Below are positions 5,899 through 11,394 of a stretch of DNA of 11,394 bases, piece after piece (the stretch's first letter is position 1; every line of letters starts with the position of its first letter). Under the pieces are notes generated by a model that saw nothing but the letters and a program-made list of their open reading frames with translations, had not been told where the DNA came from and did not search any database. The position numbers and the translations under genes are program-made. The DNA is from an uncultured Anaerolineae bacterium (lineage in GTDB: Bacteria > Chloroflexota > Anaerolineae > Anaerolineales > Villigracilaceae): NCBI GenBank assembly GCA_903854805.1, contig CAINXK010000204.1:1-11394 (forward strand). The letters are read 5' to 3'.

Positions 5899-6646
5899 CG
5901 ATTCCTTCCCAGCTGTCGTCTACCACCGGGGCGTGGATATGGTGAGGGTGTTGGATGGCGTGACCCTGGATCTGGTCTTCCAGCTCGTCGACCCGTTCGA
6001 GCAGCTCCTTCAAAGTTACGCCGATAATATCTGGAAGTGAACTATGGTTAAGGTCGGGGGCGTCGGTGGCGAGATGAGGATGCGAACGTTTGACAATCTG
6101 CCCAGGTACCCCGATTACGACCGAGTTTTCAGGGACTGGTTTGACCACTACAGCATTTGCACCGATGCGACTGTCTGCACCGACCAGGATGTTCCCCAAT
6201 ACTTTTGCCCCGGCTCCAATCGTCACCCGGTCACCGATAGTGGGGTGACGCTTGCCCTTATTGAGGCTGGTCCCGCCCAAGGTTACGCCGTGATATAGAG
6301 TCACATCTCGGCCGATTTCGGCGGTTTCTCCGATCACAACGCCCATGCCGTGGTCAATAAACAATCCGGACCCGATGGTTGCGCCAGGGTGGATTTCGAT
6401 GCCTGTTAGCCCGCGTGCCAATTGCGAAATCCAACGAGCTGGCAATCTGGCCTTGTGGATCCAAAGCCAGTGGGTGATGCGGTGGATCCAAACGGCGTGC
6501 AGCCCAGGATAAAGCAGTAAAATTTCCAAAGCAGAGCGTGCTGCCGGGTCGCGTTCCAGTGCGGAAGCGATGTCTCGCTTGATCATGGCGAAATAGCCAA
6601 CCAATCCTCGGGATGTATTTAATTTAAATATTGTTTGAGTTGCCAT
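5885..6646 (-). CDS. cysE: Serine O-acetyltransferase
   Basis: Left-handed beta-helix acetyltransferase, 253 aa, making O-acetylserine from serine and acetyl-CoA. The match to Bacillus-type CysE is clear: [12 protein letters not shown] (81-92), [17 protein letters not shown] (97-112), [19 protein letters not shown] and [10 protein letters not shown]. His99 and Glu84 align with the catalytic His and Asp of the E. coli enzyme (Glu84 as in Bacillus). A short coiled-coil-like stretch at about 211-227 and a His-rich segment [11 protein letters not shown] (228-238) precede an acidic tail ending in Ile253. A C-terminal Ile is the residue that docks CysE into O-acetylserine sulfhydrylase, so complex formation is plausible. 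The ATG at 6646 is chosen because GGAG lies six bases upstream; an in-frame ATG at 6709 lacks any ribosome site. First gene of the cysE-cysO-moeZ cluster, 62 nt before cysO. Confidence 0.93.
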   Translation of the reverse strand: MATQTIFKLNTSRGLVGYFAMIKRDIASALERDPAARSALEILLLYPGLHAVWIHRITHWLWIHKARLPARWISQLARGLTGIEIHPGATIGSGLFIDHGMGVVIGETAEIGRDVTLYHGVTLGGTSLNKGKRHPTIGDRVTIGAGAKVLGNILVGADSRIGANAVVVKPVPENSVVIGVPGQIVKRSHPHLATDAPDLNHSSLPDIIGVTLKELLERVDELEDQIQGHAIQHPHHIHAPVVDDSWEGIDFAI

Positions 6647-6754
6647 GATTATCTCCAGCCTGTATTTCTGTATTGTAGATGTTTGCGCCGGGTGCCAGTG
6701 TTTGTTCATTCTGTCAGTACTGTACCGGGTTACACCTACGCTATACGCCCTATA

Positions 6755-6783
6755 ATTTTAAGTCCAGCATGCGCCATGTGTAA
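6755..6783 (-). promoter_or_regulatory. Possible cysE promoter
   Basis: On the minus strand TTACAC (6783-6778), a 17-bp spacer and TAAAAT (6760-6755) match a sigma70 promoter moderately well. The start would be near 6748, leaving about 100 nt of leader to the cysE ATG. That leader contains an 8-bp palindrome CAGTACTG at 6715-6722 and no clear terminator. cysE could instead be read from the stronger promoter at 6960-6987 through the structured RNA. Confidence 0.4.
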
Positions 6784-6796
6784 GTAGCTGCCAGAA

Positions 6797-6953
6797 TAAA
6801 AAAAACAGCGACCTGGCGCCATGTGATAATTGCACACGCGGAGTTCGGTCACCGTCTTTTAGCAGATACCTGAGTAACTTCTGAAGAAAAGGCGGTGGTT
6901 ACGAACCCCGCCCCAGACATAAGCACTTTAATTTAATACTAAATATTTCCATA
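6797..6953 (-). ncRNA. Candidate structured RNA, about 155 nt, 6S-like rod or cysE leader
   Basis: Between a good promoter and a U8 tract (6805-6798), the minus-strand transcript folds into a rod with a three-way base. Pairs are 6902-6911 with 6838-6847 (10 bp, one G-U), 6893-6897 with 6850-6854, 6887-6891 with 6856-6860, and 6880-6883 with 6863-6866, with an inner 3-bp helix and a UCAG-type loop. The ends are closed by 6913-6916 with 6813-6816 and 6924-6927 with 6807-6810. A side hairpin 6833-6837/6821-6825 sits in the 3' strand. An alternative hairpin at 6891-6912 followed by TTTTCTT is also possible. A closing stem, a side hairpin in the 3' strand and a long apical rod recall 6S RNA, but the open central bubble is small. 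I see no SRP, tmRNA or RNase P core. No protein frame is credible here. Confidence 0.45.
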
Positions 6954-6959
6954 GAAACT

Positions 6960-6987
6960 ATTTTACTGTTTTATAAAGAGATGTCAA
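6960..6987 (-). promoter_or_regulatory. Promoter for the structured RNA upstream of cysE
   Basis: On the minus strand TTGACA (6987-6982) is followed by a 16-bp spacer and TAAAAT (6965-6960). The expected start is about 6950-6953. It lies just downstream of the fusA terminator, so it begins a separate transcription unit. Confidence 0.6.
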
Positions 6988-7017
6988 GCAAATAAGATAA
7001 TTTCTATCGATATATTA

Positions 7018-7050
7018 ATAAAAACCAGGGAACGCATCGCGCTCCCTGGT
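7018..7050 (-). terminator. Intrinsic terminator of the EF-G-like gene
   Basis: The minus-strand arms 7039-7050 and 7024-7035 form a 12-bp stem (one G-U pair) with a 3-nt loop, followed by TTTTTATT. It starts 18 nt after the fusA-like stop codon. Confidence 0.9.
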
Positions 7051-7068
7051 GATGGTTCTTGTGGAGAA

Positions 7069-9150
7069 TTATTCTTCCTTCTTGGCTTCCATTTCCTTTT
7101 TATGAGCTTCCATAATAGGCTGGGCAAGGTGGGTTGGAACTACATCGTAGTGGTCAAATTCCATCGCGAAATAGCCACGACCGCCGGTGATGGAGCGCAG
7201 TTCTGTGGTGTAGCGCATTACTTCAACCATCGGTATATGTGCGGTGATGGTGGTGTTTCCGCGTTCAGAATCTGTACCTTGAACTCGTCCGCGGCGGGTA
7301 TTTAAATCGCCCATCACGTCGCCCATGCTTGCATCTGGGACGGTGACATGAAGTCTTACGATCGGCTCGAAGAGCACAGGTCCAGCATCTAGAACAGCCA
7401 GCTTGAAGGCTTCGCGTCCGGCAGTCTCAAAAGCGATCGGCTTGGAATCAACCGGGTGTTCTTTGCCATCGTAAACGATGACGCGTACATTGCTGAGTGG
7501 ATAGCCGGCGAATACACCCTTATCCAGGGCCGCGCGGATACCTTTTTCGATGGGGGGCAAGTATGATTTCGAGAGGCTCATACCAACCAATTCATCAGTG
7601 AAATCGAAATCGCCTTCGGGGTAAGGTTCTATGCGCAGGTGGACTTCTCCAAACTGGCCGGACCCGCCCGATTGCTTTTTGTGACGATACTGGGCGGATG
7701 CTTTGTGGGTGATGCCTTCGCGATAAGGAACCTTGGGTTCGTCCATAATCAAGCCGACCTGGAATTTGCTGTGCGCTCGGCGAAGGGCTGCATCGATATG
7801 CTGGTCGCCCATGCCCGCCAGGATAGTTTGGCCGGTGGAATGATCATTTTGCCAGGTCAGGGTCAGGTCTTCTTCGCACAGGCGTGATAAAGTGGGCGAA
7901 ATCTTGGCCGCATCTGCCTGTGTCTTGGGGTGGACGGCGACTCTGTATAGCGGGGATGGATACTTGGGGATATCTATGTTGATTGGATGGTTTTTATCGC
8001 AAAGCGTATCACCTGTGGCGGTTACGTTCAACTTGGAAACGACAGCGATGTCGCCTGCGTGAACGTTCTTGATGGAGATCTGTTCTTTGCCACGTTGCAG
8101 GTGTAAACCGCCCATGCGCTCATCGAGATTCTTAGTGTTGTTCCAGAGATGAATATCAGCTGTGATCACACCAGAGATGACCTTGAAGTAGGTCATCTTA
8201 CCGACGAAAGGATCTGCAGTTGTTTTCCATACGTAGAGCGCAGTCGGTCCGTTGTCGCTTTCGTGTAACTTTTCGTCACCAGCTTTGCCATGAACAATGA
8301 CATCCGGGTGCTCGGAAGGTGCTGGCATAAATTCGATGATGGCATCCAGAATGGGAGCAATGCCTTTTTCATGGCCGGCTGCTGCAACGAAGACCGGGAT
8401 GAATGCGCCGCTCATGACTACATCTTTCAAGCCACGCAATAACTCTTCGCCGCTCAATTCTCCGGTTTCGAGGTACTTTTCCAAAAGGGAGTCTTCACCT
8501 TCTGCAGCCGCCTCGATCAAGATATGGCGAGTAGCTTCAACTGCGGGCATGAACTCCGCCGGAATTTCGCTGCTAATTTTTCCATCTCCGGCATATGCTT
8601 TCATGTGAACAAGGTCGATTACGCCCTTGAATCCCAATTTTTCTCCCCAAGGGATTTGTACGTTCACGAGGCGCTTGCCGGCGGCGGTGGCGAATGCTTC
8701 GATGGATGCATACGCCTTTTCAAAATTGGCATTTTCCCGATCCATCTTGTTGATGACGACAAAGCGTGGCAGATTAAATTGGTCGGCGTAATTCCAGGCC
8801 AGTTCTGTGCCTACTTCGATGCCAGCGACAGAGTCAACCAGAATGATTGCGCCATCGGCGACACTCAATGCTGAAATCTCTTCGCCAACAAAATCGGTGA
8901 AACCTGGCGCGTCCAGCAGGTTGATCTTGTGATCTCGGTATTCTACCGGTAAGACACTGGCATATAGCGAGATCTTTCTGCGAATTTCTTCTTCATCGTA
9001 GTCAGAGATGGTGGTTCCATCTTCTACTTTACCAAGACGTGTGGTCGTCCCTGTATAATGAAGAAAAGCCTCCGCCATCATCGTTTTACCGGCGCCACCA
9101 TGGGCGACCAATGCGATGTTACGGAGGTGCTCTGTTGTGTACTCTTTCAT
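7069..9150 (-). CDS. EF-G-like translational GTPase, divergent paralog type
   Basis: A 693-aa protein with full EF-G architecture: G domain (1 to about 280), domain II, domain III, domain IV (QSGGSGQFGEVHLRIEP region) and a C-terminal domain V ending in a charged EAHKKEMEAKKEE tail. The G1 loop reads AHGGAGKT (16-23) instead of the canonical AHIDAGKT. Switch I is DGTTISDYDEEEIRRKISL, G3 is DAPGF (80-84) and G4 is NKMD (134-137). The His after DxPG that activates water in EF-Tu and EF-G is Phe84 here. These traits match the EF-G-2/FusA2-like group rather than the housekeeping factor. The real EF-G is expected in the str operon elsewhere. The function of this group is unsettled; ribosome binding with altered GTP hydrolysis is plausible. 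The ATG has GAGGAG nine bases upstream. The gene is a single transcription unit with its own promoter and terminator. Confidence 0.9.
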   Translation of the reverse strand: MKEYTTEHLRNIALVAHGGAGKTMMAEAFLHYTGTTTRLGKVEDGTTISDYDEEEIRRKISLYASVLPVEYRDHKINLLDAPGFTDFVGEEISALSVADGAIILVDSVAGIEVGTELAWNYADQFNLPRFVVINKMDRENANFEKAYASIEAFATAAGKRLVNVQIPWGEKLGFKGVIDLVHMKAYAGDGKISSEIPAEFMPAVEATRHILIEAAAEGEDSLLEKYLETGELSGEELLRGLKDVVMSGAFIPVFVAAAGHEKGIAPILDAIIEFMPAPSEHPDVIVHGKAGDEKLHESDNGPTALYVWKTTADPFVGKMTYFKVISGVITADIHLWNNTKNLDERMGGLHLQRGKEQISIKNVHAGDIAVVSKLNVTATGDTLCDKNHPINIDIPKYPSPLYRVAVHPKTQADAAKISPTLSRLCEEDLTLTWQNDHSTGQTILAGMGDQHIDAALRRAHSKFQVGLIMDEPKVPYREGITHKASAQYRHKKQSGGSGQFGEVHLRIEPYPEGDFDFTDELVGMSLSKSYLPPIEKGIRAALDKGVFAGYPLSNVRVIVYDGKEHPVDSKPIAFETAGREAFKLAVLDAGPVLFEPIVRLHVTVPDASMGDVMGDLNTRRGRVQGTDSERGNTTITAHIPMVEVMRYTTELRSITGGRGYFAMEFDHYDVVPTHLAQPIMEAHKKEMEAKKEE

Positions 9151-9213
9151 GGAGATCTACTCCTCGATGAGATTTGGGTGTTAATGATTAGAAAAAAAAT
9201 AGCAGTGGGCTAA

Positions 9214-9242
9214 ATTCTAAAAGAAGTCTGTATAATTGTCAA
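9214..9242 (-). promoter_or_regulatory. Promoter of the EF-G-like gene
   Basis: On the minus strand TTGACA (9242-9237), a 17-bp spacer and TAGAAT (9219-9214), close to sigma70 consensus. The start is near 9207, about 57 nt before the ATG. A TATAAT on the plus strand at 9231-9236 could serve the divergent methyltransferase, so the two promoters would overlap. Confidence 0.75.
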
Positions 9243-9331
9243 AGTGTAAATGTCACGAAAATTGTCATATACGGCCCGCTCAAAATCCCCGTAATGAGAA
9301 TTTACCGAGTATAACCTACGAATCAAATTTT

Positions 9332-9916
9332 ATGTCATTCCTGCGCCGCATCATGTTTGCCCTTTGGTATTTTCGCCGTCCGCCGTGGGACAGTGGTGTA
9401 ACCCCGCCGGAACTGCGAGAATTTCTTAGGGTACGACCTGTTGGCAGAGCTATTGATCTGGGCTGTGGAACGGGTACAAATTCCATTGTAATGGCCCAGC
9501 TGGGGTGGCAGGTCACAGGGGTCGATTTTATTCCTGCGGCCATTCAGAAGGCCCGAAATAAAGCTCGTCAGGCAGGTCTGAACTTGACGCTGCTTGTGGG
9601 CGATGTTACTCGTCTGGACGGAATTACCGGCCCCTTCGAATTGGTTCTTGATCTGGGTTGTTACCATACTTTGATGGTGAAGGAAAAAGCCGCCTACTTA
9701 AGGCAGCTCGATCGGGTTATGGTTTCAGGGAGTGTCTGGTTTTTGTATGGTTTTTTAAGCTCCGATGAAAATATTTCTGATTTGGGACTTTCTCCTGGAG
9801 ACCTGGAGCGGATCCAGGCCCAATTCGTCTTGCTGACCAGGCTTGATGGTTATGATCGCGGTGATCGACCTTCTGCATATTTTGTTTTTCAGAAACGTAA
9901 TAACCCAACCCCTTAA
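9332..9916 (+). CDS. Class I SAM-dependent methyltransferase, substrate unknown
   Basis: A 194-aa protein with a Rossmann-type SAM site: motif I IDLGCGTGT (41-49) and an acidic residue after the second strand, Asp65 in VTGVDFIPAA. A strand-4 segment ELVLDLGCYHTL (103-114) follows, with FVFQK near the C-terminus. Strand and helix order fits the small Methyltransf_25/11-like group. Many relatives methylate small molecules, thiols or metalloids, but nothing here fixes the substrate. The frame extends upstream to a TTG at 9236, and that extension is Cys/His-rich. The ATG at 9332 is preferred because the conserved fold starts just after it, although neither start has a Shine-Dalgarno site. Divergent from the EF-G-like gene and 173 nt upstream of the metalloenzyme gene. 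Positions 9237-9267 hold three TGTCA direct repeats spaced 14 and 12 nt apart, a possible operator. Confidence 0.82.
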   Translation: MSFLRRIMFALWYFRRPPWDSGVTPPELREFLRVRPVGRAIDLGCGTGTNSIVMAQLGWQVTGVDFIPAAIQKARNKARQAGLNLTLLVGDVTRLDGITGPFELVLDLGCYHTLMVKEKAAYLRQLDRVMVSGSVWFLYGFLSSDENISDLGLSPGDLERIQAQFVLLTRLDGYDRGDRPSAYFVFQKRNNPTP

Positions 9917-9923
9917 GATTAAC

Positions 9924-9949
9924 CCAGTGTGGACTGGATGCTTGTTTTT
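9924..9949 (+). terminator. Weak possible terminator after the methyltransferase
   Basis: A 5-bp stem (9924-9928 with 9933-9937) with a 4-nt loop is followed, after a 7-nt gap, by TTTTT at 9945-9949. Both the short stem and the gap make it a weak candidate. Confidence 0.3.
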
Positions 9950-9951
9950 AT

Positions 9952-9990
9952 GAGTTGAGCAAACTTCGTTCCCCCAGGTTTGGTCAACTC
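9952..9990. repeat. Long inverted repeat in the methyltransferase-metalloenzyme spacer
   Basis: Positions 9952-9964 and 9978-9990 are complementary at 12 of 13 positions, with a 13-nt loop; one central G-G mismatch interrupts the stem. No U-tract follows on either strand, so it is not a standard terminator. Within the same spacer a perfect 6-bp inverted repeat (10017-10022 with 10029-10034) could be an operator or mRNA hairpin ahead of the next gene. Confidence 0.55.
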
Positions 9991-10089
9991 TCATTACCGG
10001 AAAGAATCGACAAATTCCAAGAGACATATCTTGGCCGAATATTCACCCGATGACCATTCAAAGGGTTCATTCATGTTGAAGGAAAGCAA

Positions 10090-10998
10090 ATGACTGTTTT
10101 ATTTATGTTTCTGGATGGAGTTGGACTGGGCCCGGATGACCCGCTGACCAATCCCTTTGCTTGCGCAGACTTGCCTAATTTGCAAAAACTTTTGGACGGT
10201 GAAAAATTAATCGCCGCCAGCGCTCCGTTTAATGGAGAATCTGCCAGCCTTTTGGCCCTGGATGCGGCGCTCGGGGTGGTTGGCTTACCGCAGTCGGCCA
10301 CCGGACAGGCCGTTTTATTGACTGGTCGTAACATTCCGGCAGAAATTGGCTATCATTATGGGCCCAAGCCGGACAAGGCTACGGCAGCTTATTTGTTGGA
10401 TGGGGGTATTTTCGGCGAGTTGACTCGTGCAGGAAAGCAGGCTGCCCTGGTGAATGCTTATCCCCCCGGGTACTTTCATAGCATCGATTCTGGTAGACGG
10501 AATTTTTCATCGATCCCATTGGCGGTGACGAGCGCGGGATTGTCGTTGTTTACCAGTGACGACCTGCTGGCGGGCCAGGCCATCTCGGCGGATTTTACCG
10601 CCCAGGGCTGGCGGGAGCGCATGAACATGCCTGATATTCCGGTGATGACTCTCCTTGAATCAGGCGAGCATCTGGCTTCATTAGCACGGAAATTTGATTT
10701 TGCTTTCTTTGAATACTGGCTCACTGATTATGCCGGTCATGGGCAGGATATGCCGGCTGCGTTGAGTCTTTTGGAGCAGTTTGACGTTGTGCTTGGCAGC
10801 CTGTTGGATGGCTGGCAGGAAACTGACTTGCTTCTGATCACATCTGATCACGGCAACTTGGAAGATCTGTCCACCCGGCGGCATACACCCAACCCGGTTC
10901 CGCTCCTTTTGGTGGGGAATAAAAAGTTACGCCGCCATTTTGACGGCGTAACCGACCTGAGCGGTGTGGCTCCGGCAATTCTAAAGGCAATGGGTTAA
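10090..10998 (+). CDS. Alkaline phosphatase superfamily metalloenzyme, phosphoglycerate mutase-like
   Basis: A 302-aa member of the metalloenzyme family that includes cofactor-independent phosphoglycerate mutase (iPGM) and phosphopentomutase. Metal and catalytic motifs run in the expected order: LDGVGLGPDDP with Asp9, QSATGQA with nucleophile candidate Ser69, DYAGHGQD with Asp213 and His217, SDHGNLED with Asp253 and His254, and RHTPNPVP with His265. At about 300 aa it is much shorter than iPGM (about 510) and lacks most of the inserted second domain. It may be a stand-alone phosphatase or mutase of unknown substrate rather than the glycolytic enzyme. The start has AAGGA about seven bases upstream. 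It converges with the ABM-domain gene, with stops 10 nt apart, and its 3' coding region carries that gene's terminator in antisense. Confidence 0.82.
   Translation: MTVLFMFLDGVGLGPDDPLTNPFACADLPNLQKLLDGEKLIAASAPFNGESASLLALDAALGVVGLPQSATGQAVLLTGRNIPAEIGYHYGPKPDKATAAYLLDGGIFGELTRAGKQAALVNAYPPGYFHSIDSGRRNFSSIPLAVTSAGLSLFTSDDLLAGQAISADFTAQGWRERMNMPDIPVMTLLESGEHLASLARKFDFAFFEYWLTDYAGHGQDMPAALSLLEQFDVVLGSLLDGWQETDLLLITSDHGNLEDLSTRRHTPNPVPLLLVGNKKLRRHFDGVTDLSGVAPAILKAMG
10918..10952 (-). terminator. Intrinsic terminator for the minus-strand ABM gene, inside the convergent gene
   Basis: The arms 10944-10952 and 10926-10934 form a perfect 9-bp GC-rich stem with a 9-nt loop. On the minus strand TTTTTATT follows. 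It lies 57 nt beyond the ABM-domain stop and within the last 27 codons of the plus-strand metalloenzyme. Only the minus orientation has the U-tract. Confidence 0.75.
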
Positions 10999-11008
10999 TA
11001 GTTGGCGG

Positions 11009-11305
11009 TCAAGAGCCCGTTTCCAGCAGCTGGTACATTCGGCGCACCCGTTCTCCGCTGAGGGTTGGCAGACCCATTTCTTGCCAGCGTTTGAAGTGGG
11101 GCGTAAGACGGTGAGCATCCAGGTCTGTCTGGTTGCGATAGACCTCGTACAGCATGAATTTGAGTGGGTCATCAGCCTGTTGCAGCAGATCAAAGCGCGT
11201 AACGCCCGCTTCTAGAAGACTCGCCCGGGCGTTGGCACTGGCTTCTGTCAGAAAATCATCCAGCCTGTTGGCCTGGACATCCAAATACACAACCTGAACA
11301 ATCAT
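11009..11305 (-). CDS. ABM-domain protein, LsrG/YgiN-like
   Basis: A 98-aa single-domain antibiotic-biosynthesis-monooxygenase fold, the size of LsrG and YgiN. It has MIVQVVYLDV at the N-terminus, RFDLLQQADDPLKFMLYEVY (37-56) and the conserved AHRLTPHFKRW (64-74) with His65 and His70. LsrG isomerises phosphorylated autoinducer-2, and relatives oxidise quinols or cleave haem. The spacing resembles LsrG, but no lsr genes are visible, so only the family is called. The ATG has GAGG five bases upstream (AGAGG-TTGAG-ATG). It starts one base after the stop of the upstream gene, so the two are co-transcribed and probably coupled. Confidence 0.82.
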   Translation of the reverse strand: MIVQVVYLDVQANRLDDFLTEASANARASLLEAGVTRFDLLQQADDPLKFMLYEVYRNQTDLDAHRLTPHFKRWQEMGLPTLSGERVRRMYQLLETGS

Positions 11306-11306
11306 C

Positions 11307-11394
11307 TCAACCTCTTTTTAGTATGGCGCTTGTTTCAGCCAGAAAATCAAATGCGCGGTCTGCAACATCCGGAGTGGTCGTTGCAAGCCCGCAA
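11307..11394 (-). CDS. C-terminus of an unidentified protein, cut by right edge
   Basis: An open frame enters from the right edge and ends at TGA 11307-11309, encoding 28 residues that begin CGLATTTPDVADRAFDF and end SAILKRG. The one-base gap to the next start and the reading of a helical, charged tail support a real coding end. The CGLxT start faintly recalls C-termini of the MetE/cobalamin-independent methionine synthase-like family. That is a guess from very few residues. Confidence 0.55.
   Translation of the reverse strand, partial: CGLATTTPDVADRAFDFLAETSAILKRG

Noticed and set aside
6647..6709. Upstream ATG at 6709 for cysE
   Set aside because: No ribosome site, and the added residues are not part of the CysE family; the ATG at 6646 has GGAG at proper spacing.
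6720..6745. T-box-like AGGTGTAACCCGG ahead of cysE
   Set aside because: It loosely resembles AGGGTGGNACCGCG, but the essential UGG is changed and no terminator follows.
6891..6912. Stand-alone terminator hairpin followed by TTTTCTT on the minus strand
   Set aside because: Possible, but its strands pair equally well in the long rod of the candidate RNA, so it is recorded only as an alternative fold.
9236..9331. N-terminal Cys/His-rich extension of the methyltransferase from a TTG at 9236
   Set aside because: The TTG overlaps the divergent promoter region, has no Shine-Dalgarno site, and precedes the conserved fold by 32 residues of low-quality sequence.

Overview
The window reads as bacterial chromosome with ordinary codon use and strong Shine-Dalgarno sites. 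Gene content suggests Chloroflexota, class Anaerolineae or similar. The clues are a homocitrate-type lysine route, an actinobacterial-like CysO/MoeZ pair, and an EF-G-like GTPase of the divergent 'AHGGAGKT' type. This placement is inference; no rRNA or phylogenetic marker was compared. All genes are on the minus strand except a methyltransferase and a phosphoglycerate-mutase-like gene near the right end.

Region 1 (1-4304, minus): an operon for the first half of the alpha-aminoadipate lysine pathway. In transcription order it holds homocitrate synthase with a C-terminal RAM domain, homoaconitase large and small subunits, and homoisocitrate dehydrogenase, which is cut by the left edge. Together they would take 2-oxoglutarate and acetyl-CoA to 2-oxoadipate. 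A leucine operon (leuA-C-D-B) is the main alternative. The operon has a near-consensus promoter, a leader of about 215 nt that folds into a long multi-helix rod, and an intrinsic terminator whose U-tract ends about 20 nt before the first start codon. This is a premature-termination control region, and it is the strongest candidate here for an undescribed regulatory element.

Region 2 (4367-6783, minus): a cysteine/sulfur-carrier cluster of serine acetyltransferase CysE, a CysO-type ubiquitin-like sulfur carrier ending in Gly-Gly, and a MoeZ-like adenylyltransferase/rhodanese fusion. CysE makes O-acetylserine and MoeZ loads sulfur onto CysO. The O-acetylserine-using synthase and the protease that frees cysteine are not in the window. 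The cysO-moeZ junction carries a perfect hairpin that may position a distant Shine-Dalgarno site.

Region 3 (6784-7068): no protein gene. It contains a candidate structured RNA of about 155 nt with its own good promoter and a U8 tract, followed by the cysE promoter region. The fusA terminator closes it on the right.

Region 4 (7069-9242, minus): a monocistronic EF-G-like GTPase with promoter and terminator. It lacks the catalytic His of translational GTPases.

Region 5 (9214-10998, plus): a small class I SAM methyltransferase, divergent from fusA, then a hairpin-rich spacer of 173 nt, then an alkaline-phosphatase-superfamily/iPGM-like metalloenzyme.

Region 6 (10918-11394, minus): a LsrG/YgiN-like ABM-domain protein and the C-terminus of an unidentified gene one base upstream of it. 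Their likely terminator lies antisense inside the convergent metalloenzyme gene.
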